NCBI GenBank assembly: GCA_035048485.1
Contig: CM068588.1
Coordinates: forward strand, 24,760,324 to 24,824,323
Direction: 5' to 3'
DNA: 64,000 nt
From: Pteria penguin
Lineage: Eukaryota > Mollusca > Bivalvia > Pterioida > Pteriidae
This document shows, in pieces, positions 27,401 through 39,400 of this stretch. Position 1 is the stretch's first letter. Each line of letters starts with the position of its first letter. Made by a program: the position numbers and the translations under genes. The notes below the pieces were generated by a model. The model ran no database searches and was not told where the DNA came from. It saw nothing but the letters and a program-made list of their open reading frames with translations.

Positions 27401-30400
27401 CTGTCATTGCAAAATTGAGTCATTGTGTTTTCGTTGTTTCATTGTATACAATTAAGCAAAAACATATTTCATACTCTATTTTGATATATCCCCTCGGCTA
27501 ATGTGGACGATCTCCAGATTATTGTGTTATCGTTATGTGCAACTTCAGCCAGATGTAATAAGCTGATTTAAAAACTGATGAGGTTGAACGTGTTTTAATA
27601 TGACCAGAAAAGGAATTCGATAAAAAATTGAAGTTGATGTATGGTAAAGACCTCTTATAATACTCCGTTCGTGTCTTTGGGATAAAATATTGTTTATATT
27701 CTGCTTTGATGTTCGGATACTAAAATCACTGACATTTAAGACGTTCATGTATTCAGTTTTCATATTATGAAGAACTTTTTAGGAAAAAAAAGTTTTCTAA
27801 AAGTAAAATGTTCAGACATTGGCATCAATTCGATAGATGAAAGCATGTCAGAAGTCGATGTTTGAATTTGATTTATATGAAGAATAATTATTGCATCTCT
27901 TTTTCATTATCATTATGATGATGATCATTGTTATTTATATAATTATTTTTATTATTATTATCATTACGATAATGATTATCATCGTTATTAAAAAGAGGAT
28001 CAACATTTTCCTTGTTTTTGACATCTTTCCAGATACTACAACAATTATTTAAATGTGGAAATGCATTTGTATTTAAAATCTTGCGTAACTCTGGCACTGG
28101 CATTAAAGTGTTTAATCTTCATAAGATACCCTTTTTAGTCGTAGCTCTTTTTTATTATCGGATCATATAAGAGATTTATCAATATTTACATTAGAAAGTT
28201 TCACACATCTTTCCATTTCAGTTAGTGCAATCCAACACAACTTTTTACATTTAAACAATTCACATCGAGTATTTTTAAGATTTATAACATCCAATAAATA
28301 TAATATAAAAGATTTTGGTGTATTAGTAAGTCGGTGTAACCCAAAGGATGAGGTACTCGGCTAATGACCGGGAGGCCCGGGTTCGACACCCGCCATTGGC
28401 GCACCCATGTACTGTCCGCTGTGGTACATTGTTGTTAGTTCCATAATCACTTGGCACCAATTACTTTCGTAATTTGTATTTGTGATGAGACAGTAAAAAC
28501 CAAGGTCCCGTTTCGGTGGCACGTAGAAGATGCTTCAGGAGGGTCCATTGGAAAGGTGTAAATTTCTATTTTGACACATTTCAAAGATAAATACATACGA
28601 TGTATTAAATATTTTTCTATAGAGGTGATGAAGATAAAATGTCGCAGTTATCGGAAACAATATAACTCTTGCTGTGCGAGAACTCCACATGTAGCAAAAT
28701 ATTTTAAAAATGAGCATTATTTTCGCGATAATCGTGGACCGTACAGCTTTGATACTTTTACCAAACATTTAGTGAATCATATTCAAAGTGAGTAAAAATT
28801 TAATCTGTGTTTATCAATTTGCTTTTTCTAGATTGCATGGAGCAGTCGTTTCCAGATGGACAATGTCTTCCGACAATGGGGTCAATCAGGACACCGAATA
28901 TGGAACCGTTATCACATAGCAGTAATAATTGATTGATGTATATTTATTGAATTGTATAGTAGCTTACAGGGTCAGTGATGCATATTCAACACAAATAGAA
29001 AAATGAATTTACTTTTGCGTGCTTCTCAAAACAGAGGTATGAACGTGACAAACCAGAGGAAATGGTTCTCTGTCATTGTGGCATTCAGAAATATGTACCA
29101 TAGAGGTCAGCCATTGATCCCTGAACATAAGAGGAGTGTTTGAAGCAAAAGTTGTCTTTAAAATGCAACCACCATGAACCTAGAACATAAAGACGATACA
29201 ATATATTTAATTTACGTAAAAATGAACGAATGCAATGACCAACACCACGACGCATTTGATTTGATTTTGATTGGTGTTTTACGTCGCTTTCAACAATTTT
29301 TCACTTATATCGCGACATGGAAGCGGGAGGTAAACAACTTCTTAAACATAGTCGCATAACCCAGGAATCGAACCCGCACCATGATGCAGGCCATCGGAAC
29401 AATATTGTTTCCTTTCACATATCATGCAATCGATAACCTTTCTAAAATGTTTTACGAGTTTCACAAATATAAAAAGATCATCTACTATAAGATATATGTT
29501 CTAATGCTGCACAAAAAATGTGCACCTGAAGACTAGATATTCAGTTTGGTTGATTCAGCTTGTCTAAATACTTTATTCTGTTGTAGATGAGTTGTTGTGG
29601 TGTAACGTACAGCTATAATCTTCAAAACTTAGCCAGAAAAGTATACAATTTTGGTTCTAAACAACCAAATGAGTATCCTCGTTCCTGCTGTAAATATGAA
29701 TCAGACTATAGTATTGACTCAAACATATGGCAGACATGCAACAATGGGTTTCAGGAAAATGTAAGTTAACAAAATTGTACATCATACATATGCCGATACA
29801 GCGTAGTGTGTTCAGCTTTAGCGGTAGGTGGGAAACTCGACGTGTAAGTCGGTCCACCACACCAATTGAATGACTATTATCACTTCAATAGACCGTCTTT
29901 AGTCGTTGCCGCAACTTCAAACCAATCAAATGCTTTGTAGTCTTATATATATATTCAATGTCCTATTTATTATGTATGCCCATGTATGGGAATTTATCCA
30001 TCAAGATGAATCAAACCTCTCGTCGTTTTTAAATATTCTACCATCCCAGGATGCTGTAGGTAGAAATATTTATTCTTTTATTGTTTACACTATGTTATTT
30101 CCATTATTTATTGGAGGCATTGGCCTGATGCATGACGTCAGATGTTTTTTACCTTTATCAGAAACCTAAAAGATTAAGCAAGATCTTTAAAGTTCATGGG
30201 AAACATAAATTGTTATCATAAAAAATTGTGATACTTGGAAAAATTAACCTTCTTGTATAAAAAAAGAGATTTTTCTACTGTATCATATAGGCATAGGCAT
30301 CAGTAATTAAGAGTAAATACACAGTGAAATGCCCCTACAGAAATAAAAAGTTGTGACGTCACATTAGATGAAGCACGACATTTATCCATGTAACATACAG

Positions 30401-33400
30401 GTTTTGAATACATCTCATATAGTAATTGACATAATATACCGTCATAGCGATCACAGTCACGAAAAACCGCGAGACTTGCCAAAGCAACACACATTTACAT
30501 TTATATTCAAATATCCATATCTCCAGAACGAGTAACTATTTTCAAAAACAAAAAATATGAGGATGTTATTTAAAGCATATGTATTTTATTTAAGCCAAAA
30601 CATAAATTTGTATAATTTAAGTTTCCCATGACCTTAAGGCCTCAATATGTACAATCATATTTGGTTGTTTTCTCCGAAATACATATAAGTATGAACATGT
30701 AAAATTTCACACAGTACCTTAATTTTTTTCTAACAGCCGGGTTCGAACACATGCCATTGGAATAGAAATTTTTAAACCTGTCAAATCTGTGGAAATTGTT
30801 TAATCATAACATTATGACTGGAAAATTATACAATAATGTTCAGTGATTTTCAACAAAACACATTAATGGTTTTACGATTTAAACTCTTTGTCTGCCATTT
30901 GAGTATAAAACAATTATCACACTTCTTCGTGCACTTAATTTTTGGTGAAACACGTCAAATGCACTACAGTACAATGCGCATGCATTATATTTAATTTTAT
31001 TTATTTATTAAATTTTCTATGGGGTTTTTAGGGTGGGGTAAATTTTGTTTTTGTTGTTGTTATTAACTTTGTTTTCTATTTGTGTTTTCATTTGACAAAA
31101 ATCATATCGAATGTTTATACGAATATGATCTGTAAATATTTTACATAAATATAATAAATGACTTTCTCTCTTTCAGTTTTGTCATGATGAATACATGAAA
31201 TTAATGAACGGATATAGCGCTGGATTTTATGCCATATTTAGTTTGATGATTATATCAGAGGTATTATCTTAATCTTGATACACATGCATGTTCAGCTGAA
31301 TACGTAATCAAATTTTAGATACTAGTATAGGTAAATGAAAAAGCTATTCTTTGTGGTTAAAATTAAATCCAATGGTTATGAAATGGATAACTGTCTTTAA
31401 TATAAACTATGGGTTTTAATGGATTTTAATCTTAGCTTGTGATTCATATTTAAGGTACCCAGGAACACATATGCAGTTTACATTGTTTTGTAAAAGAAAA
31501 GACAAACAATGCAGCCATTACAAACACACAATTACAAAAAGTGATTAAAATATAGTAATGAGAATTTGCATTTTTTTATTTCTCATAAAAGTAATTGTTC
31601 TAGATGACATAGTCATAGACATCACGGACTATTTACTTTAATTTATTTGTATTAAAGTAACTAAGGCAGTGCTCTCTTCAACAATTTACACAAAACTAGT
31701 CATTATATGTAATAGTGATGTAAAGTATGTAGTGATACAGTCGTCATAATAGTATTGAAGAAAAAAGAAAGACAATAAAAAAGCGTGAATAGCGCACTAA
31801 AAACCTTCCACTCTTACTGCGAGTTTAATGATATGGTTGGCAAATGATAACTTATTACATGATTTTTATTTTCATTTTCTCTAATGTATTTATGATTTTG
31901 CCAAATAAAACGTCAGTCCCGCAGTAATAGTGAAAGGTCTATACAAATAATAATGATGATAATAATAATAACAATAATAATAATAAAACTAATAATAATA
32001 ATAATAATATTAATAATCATTATAAAAATATTTTAACAATAATGATGGTTATTATAAATATATAGACATCTCCCTCCCGTGTGTGAAGCAACGCACACAT
32101 ATTTTATTGATCTTACTAAGAACTTATAATAATCATTATATACTTGATGAAAATTCGACTACGGTTTTCATGAATATAAAATAGCGTTTTTATAATAATG
32201 TATATTTCTGGCTTAGCTACAAACCTAAATATAATTTCATTTATTTTATCTTAAATAGATAACTTGTTTCATCTTGCCTGTAAAGACGAAAACACAGCAA
32301 GATCCAAACAGCAGTGAGGCAGCATCCACTGATAGTTCACATAAGATAAACATCGACAAGAAAACGTAAAGACCTCAACATTCTTCTTTTCTTCTTCTTC
32401 TCCTCTCCCCCCCCCCCCTTTCTTTTTTATGCCATACAATAGCTCTTTGCTGTAAAGTGAATGGGATTGCATGTATACTCTTAACAGATCATACTCTAAG
32501 AAGTATCGAAGTCTCATGGTAGTATGTAATCTTAAAAAACTGCTCCTGATATTGATGAAACCCTACTGTCCGGGACACAATTTTTGTCTGCCCCAATAAC
32601 CGTTATACCTGTTTCAATTCGTGAAATCGTGAGATTAACGAACTTCGTTTTTAAATTGGCCATATTCGTAATTAGAATTAGTTCACATTAGTATTCTTCA
32701 GAATATAGCCGTTTTTAATTTGTTGCAGGACTTTTGCGACGTATGTTCATGCAACCAGGGGACGCGTACTCCTCCAGGGCACCTTATCTCACCTCGGTTT
32801 GATTCTTTGTTTGCATTTGTCTGAATATAACACCATACACAATAGTGTCCTTTTATCCCATGGACTACGAAATACGGTTAACCCTTCGTACTTCTTCGTT
32901 GTTTACTTACTAAAGGTGATTTTTCATAGTAAGGGTCGCCATGTTTATGTTTATTTTCTTATATTTACATCACTACTTACACAACAAGACGTCAAATGTC
33001 ATGGATCGTTACAACATCAAAGAGGTAAACGAGGACTTACAGTTCTATACTTGTTTAGGGGTGAATTTGAAAAGAAAGATGACAAAAACTAAGAAAACAA
33101 AAAGAAAGATTGTTGAAACAAAATAGTAAAAAATGATTTGTGTTTGGAGTTCGATGGAGGTGTGTCTTAGTTTTTAACTTAGTGCTCTGATAGGTGAACT
33201 TAAAATTCACAATCCGTTATTATTGCATACATTGATCAACTGTAAATAAATCTTTAGTGTACATTTTGCTAATTATAGTCCTTTCGCTCTTATAATTTGT
33301 GGGGATTTTTACGATTGAATTCAGATGCGCATCTGTATATGCAGATTAAGTTACATATAAACTTCGAATATTTTATTAGATTTTATCGGGTTATTTTCAT

Positions 33401-36400
33401 ATGTATGATGCTTCAGGTGTTTATGCTATAATGTTAGAAACGTTACGAGGGGTGTTAAGGGCAAATGATATCAAATTTAATGTATCCATAAATTCGGTGA
33501 CAGGTTCAGTACATTTATTCAATTAAAAAGTATTTCGAAAAGGTTCGATCTCTATATTGCGACACTATTGGACAGTGCTTCATTTCTCTCTAATTTCTAT
33601 ACGATCACATTGTGGATGTATTATGCTATAGCGCTGTCGTCCGTAGGTCTGTCCGTCTGTCACAATCTTGTTCGCGCTATTCCTCTTTTACCATGACAGG
33701 TACAAATGTTTAGTCTTCTTAACAAGTACAGATTAAGATAATTTGACACTGGTATATGAAAAGGTATGACTAGGGCAAACTGGACGTGGAAAAATCTTGT
33801 CTTTGTTTCTTACCTTTATCAGAGGATTTGGTAATGGTATATGAAATGGTCTAATTCAAAGTTGTGCACTTTGGTTTTTAATTTTGGTCTCGCACCTGGA
33901 GTAGGGAATCACGTGAACATGTGGGCGTATCATGTACCAGTTAAGCGGTGCCGTTTTTACTTAGAATAATCTGGGTTGGATCCTCCTTATTTTAATGGAC
34001 GTTTAGGTACTGAAAATTTCTACGATGCTGAAGGTCGTGATTAACTGTAAAAGTACTGATTTTCAGATTTTTTTCTGATTTCTCGGGCACTTTATAAATG
34101 CTAATGAGCTTAAGGACAGTACTTACATTATTACGGATAGTAAGTGTTTGACTTCGGAGCATAACATGTCTGTTATGTTTGTATATTTTCTTACATTCAT
34201 GGAACTAATGAATTCCGTGAAATACATGGACTGCATTTTAAAAGAAATTGTGCAAGGTTTGTCAAGTTTACCATGAATTATCCAATTTATTTTGCATGAT
34301 TAATGTAGTTAACATTATAATATCATATGATGGGATACAAGAACAGTAACAGGTGGGATGCTTATGTTGAAGAGGTTGGTAATCTCATTTTTCCATATCA
34401 AGATACGACTGAAAAATTGTCCACATTAGTGACCTAAAACACCAATCAACCAAGCTATCCTATTGTTATCATTTCTTATCTTTTGTCTTCTTTCTTTCAG
34501 GAAAATCATCAGATTCTCTTATTTTGCGCTATGTATGACTTTAGTGGTAAGTGTTTCTAAATCATTCTTTAAATTAAACTATAGTATAATGTGATTTATC
34601 ATAGTAATTAAAACAATGCAAGAACTAAAGATGTTCACATAGTTTGATACTCATTGTACATTACAATTAGCAGACATTTCCTGAAAACAAAAATAAACAA
34701 AACCTACATCAATAACAACAACAAAAACGATATTAAAAGCAAAAAGAAAACAAACCATATGCATACCATTAGGAAATAAAACTGAACAATGTTTGGAGAG
34801 TTGATGTCACACTAATGTGTGTAAGTTATATTCGTATTTTTTCATTTTTGAATTCAATATCATTTCAGTTGTGTGGTGTTGGATTATTCTGCGAAGGGTT
34901 ATTGCTCCATTTGGACACAATCTTCGCGCATCCTGTTATAAGTGTTTTATGGAAATCTGTACATCTTCGGTTATTTAGCAGAAATTATTCATTCAGTGAT
35001 ACTAACACAATGCTTTCTTTGCTCACAATTGCAACTTCAATTGTTGTCATGGTAACATCAATGGTTGGAATTCTTGGCTTCAAATCAAAATCAAAAGATT
35101 TTCATTTCACGGTAAGTACAATTTAATGGTTTATATATGGTATATTGCAGCTTTTGTCATAATTTACAACAAATTGAAGAAAGTAAGAGTGATTAATACC
35201 CTAAGAAATACTGTGAAACTGTTTAGTGTACGAATGATGTGAATCAAATATGAATGTTTAATATTGCAAGAAATTGTTTTAAATGAACTGAACTCACCAA
35301 AATTGTCCTTTCATTTATAACATTCAGTCGTACGGCTTTTGTTCGGCTTTTCTTTTCCAAAGAAATAAGCAACACTTTTGATGTGTACTTGTATTTGTTT
35401 ACAGTTTTTGGTAATGCTGGCGACTGCATCAGCGTTGATAGTTTCCCAGATAGGTGTATGGGGTAAAACAAAAAGCTATGTAAGTAAACCAAACAAATAA
35501 GAAAACAATCCTCACCCTCCCCCCCAAAAAACCCCCAAAAATAATAAATAATTAAAAGAAAAAGAAAACAAAAAAGAAAAGACAAGAAAGAAAAAGAAAG
35601 TTTCTCTTCCTAGGTTTTCTCTCATCAAATCTGTATTAACTTTTTCTCGATTTTCATAACAAAAATATACAAATTATTTCCAAACTTTTGAATTAGGGTT
35701 ACAGATGTCATAAACTCAGAAATCTGCCAGAAACTTTTATAGATATTATTCAGAGCGGGGTTTTTTTTCAAAATTCGGAAATATTATTTTTCAAAATTAT
35801 GTGTCCAACGGAATCTCCCATCCACATTTCTACGGTGATTTTGGATATAAACTTAGAAGAGTCAAAAGCTCTGATGACTTCATCGCATCAGGTTTAAAAA
35901 TAGTCTAACGTCGCTATCCCCAATATGACACTAAGGTCATCGCTAAGACGTGTTCTGAAGCCCTCTACAACCTTTTATATACGCCTGTCTTTGAAGGGAC
36001 GTACATGTATTATGGTATGGAGTCGTCTGTCTGTCTGTTTGTCCGACCTTGTGGGCAGGATACAGACCAAACTGTTGGGGCTAAGACTGTCAAACTTGAT
36101 ACACTTACTCCTCATGCCAAGACAAAGACACCTATTGTTTTTCAAAGGCAAAGGTCAAGGTCGTAGTACTACTTGGGAGGAAACCTTTGTAGGCAGGATA
36201 CAGATCAAAACGTTCGGGCTTGTGTACCTTTACTCCTCATGCCAAGACAAAGACACCTCTATTTTCGAAAGTCACAGGTCAAAGTCGGAGTAATACTTGG
36301 TAGGAAACCCTTGTAAACAAGATACAGCCAATACCAATACCGTAGGGGCTAGGATTGTGAAACTTGGTACACGTATCGTCATGCCAAAACAAACACGCTT

Positions 36401-39400
36401 ATTGTTTTTCAAGGTCAACGGTAAAGGTCATAGTACTACTTGTTAAGAATTCCTTGTAGACAGGAAACAGAATGAACTATTGGGAATGGAACAGTTTAAG
36501 GAGTGAATGTTTCCATACTTACAAAATCCTCCCTTCAAACCCCGCGACGGACGTATTTTACCACGCTAGGCGTTGCTATTTTTTGAAGTGTTGAACTTTG
36601 ACTAGCAAGGCGGTGGGTACTCTATGATAGGACTTGTATAAACTTCCTCAGAGGAGGTGAGGTCCTTAGCGCTGACCCCTCTGACTGTTAGTAGGGATTC
36701 CAAGTTAACAAAGACCTAAACTCGCTTTGAGAAGAGCAGAGCGGATAATGTAATAATAATTAGCATCTTCTAATGTTTGTAGTGTGGAGCTTTGCGTATT
36801 GTGCCTTTACTCATAATCTTTTTTGTATAATGTTTAAATGTCTTTGTGCCATGTCCATGATCTGGAGGTATTGATAGAGCAAGGTTAGCAGGAGACGCTT
36901 ACTTTTACCGCGCATCTGGTCTCGCCCCAGATATTCAGATTTCTATGGTATCTAATCTAGTACATTGAAGAGTACATTTAAGACATCTGACTTAGCTGTA
37001 GGTCAGAAGTCACCAAGGATATGAAGAATAAAACCTGGTTATAAGTAACATAATTCATGCAACATTACAAAAATATTGATTGTAAGACGGATGCGATACC
37101 AACTCAGGACGGTCACTTGAGTAACATACGGTATTCAATTGGTGTGGTTAACAGGCTTTACGGGCCCATCTTCCCAAATATCCCAAGTATTTAACATTTC
37201 AAATTAATTAAGTATATATGTATTTGTTTTTCTCCATTTTGAAATAACGATAAAATCATTTATCATCAACAATTGAAATTTCTTTAAAGAAATGAGTAAA
37301 ATGCTTGTTAAATTTTTACTCATCAGACAAAACTTACAAACAGACTTCTTACATTATTTATAACATTTGATGACAATTGATTTTTCATACAAAATGTCCG
37401 TCAGTTTGCTCATGTATGCTTTGAAATGGTATGTTCGTTTTGTACAATGTACATGCAATAATATTTTCGTTTACATATTGCCAGGATAAATTCTGTCCCT
37501 TTAGAATAAGAGATTCCAATAATTTGTTTACAATTTAACATAAAGCACCATAAGATACATCTAATCTGCGTTAGGATGGTAAAAATATTTTGTATTCGCA
37601 ACATATTTATGATAGGTATTTAATAAATCATCCATATTTTTAGAGAATAAATTTAAAGATATTTTAATAGGTAGACAGTAACCTGCGTGGTTTACTCCAG
37701 TCGACTCTGGATTCAATCTCCTTGGAAGCAGAAGGATATACTATTCACGGCGGAGGTATAAGTGCCGCGTGGAATCATCTTTTCACCCAGGTATAATTTG
37801 TTATATATGTAATCTATGGTTGTCATGAGGTGATATCAATAACGGAAAAGACATATGTATCATTAGAAATAAATTGTCACAATGTCAAAGCTTTGTGACA
37901 GGATTTTGAATTCAAAATCAAGTGAAATACATGGAATAATTCCAGAAATATTGTTCAATAAACAAAACGTCTACGTTTATATTTACATGTTTGTTATAAA
38001 TCTGCATATTAATGAGAAATATTTTCCTTATTTAACTTTTTCATATATTCGTACAAATTTGTAATTAATGATCTCCTGCAGGACGGAAGGAATAAATAGG
38101 TGAATTAATGTTTATTTTGAAACTCCAACAGACAATTTTGTCGAATGATTTGTTTTTAATTTAAAATCTTAATTTTCATTCAATCAGTTTTTAGATTGTG
38201 TCACTGATTTTTAAGGCAAAAGTGAGACCTACTCATCTAAAAGTTTAGGAGCTTCTCGGGTCCAATACCTTCGGAAAATCAAGTCCATGGAACTAATGAA
38301 AACAGTATACACGTACTGTATTCTAAATTAGACTAATGACGGTTATTAGAAATCTGTGGACAATGATGTGGCTTTAGTAAATATGACTAAATATGACTAT
38401 AATGAATAGTAACATTGTGACTTTAGCCAATCAGACTAAACATGACTATATTGAATCAGTGGACAATGTAACATAGTAAATCATGATCAGACTGAACTTG
38501 ACTATAGTGAATCGGTGGACATTGTGTTTTAGTAAATCAGACTAAATATGACTATAATAAATCAGTTGACAATGTAACTTTAGTAAATCGTTATCAGACT
38601 GAACATGACTATAGTAAATTAGTGGACATTTTACTTTAGAAAAAATCAGACTACACATAACTATAATGAATCAGTGGACAGTATAACTTTAGTAAATCAT
38701 CATCGGACGAAACTCGACTATAGTGAATCAGTGGACATTGTTGCTTCAATAAATCAGACTACACATGACTATAGTGAATCAGTGGATATTGTTGTTTTAA
38801 TAAATCAGACTAAACATGAGTATAGTGAATCAGTGGACACTATTACTTTAGTAAATCAGACTAAAAATTACTATAGTGAATCAGTAGACATTGCTGCTTT
38901 AGTAAATCAGACTTAACTTGACTATAATACAAATGAACACCAATGAATCTGGTTCGAATGCCTTTCGATCGAAATATATGTTTTCTATGATATCTGCCGA
39001 TGTCCATTTCTTTAGTTTGTTCTAGTTTTCTCCATAGATAAATCTCATAAACGTTATTTGAAATAATTTTATAAACACATAAGACAAGATAAATCCTCGT
39101 CTTTAGTAATTAAGTGCAGGTGATTCACAAAATAATTACTACAGTGGAGAATTTCTGTGTTTAAGCTGGAATGTTGTGGGGTCACGTATGGAAATGATGC
39201 TGACTTTAAGAACACCATTAATGTCAAACACAGCTCAGTATTATATGGTATTACTACGAATCCGTCCATTCCTGTGTATTGCTGCAAGAACAACCCGTTG
39301 ACTGAAGTGTATACCGATGCCGGCGACTGCTCGCCGTCATTATCTTCAGATAGACGGTTTGATACGGTACGTATAGGGTGCATTTTCCATTCCATCAGTA

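Larger units (their letters stand above)
32366..34500. other. A2-B2 intron with R1 and SINE fragments
   Basis: Contains a CT-rich tract and poly-C at about 32380-32420, R1 copy 3 (32719-32905) and a SINE tail fragment (34360-34455). The 50-60 bp minisatellite of the A1-B1 intron is not evident here. Confidence 0.6.

Noticed and set aside
28322..28400. Functional tRNA gene
   Set aside because: tRNA-like head of a dispersed repeat; no credible cloverleaf was found by eye.
38674..38916. Frame with 17-residue repeats (DYSESVDIV)
   Set aside because: Same cause: a 51-bp minisatellite.
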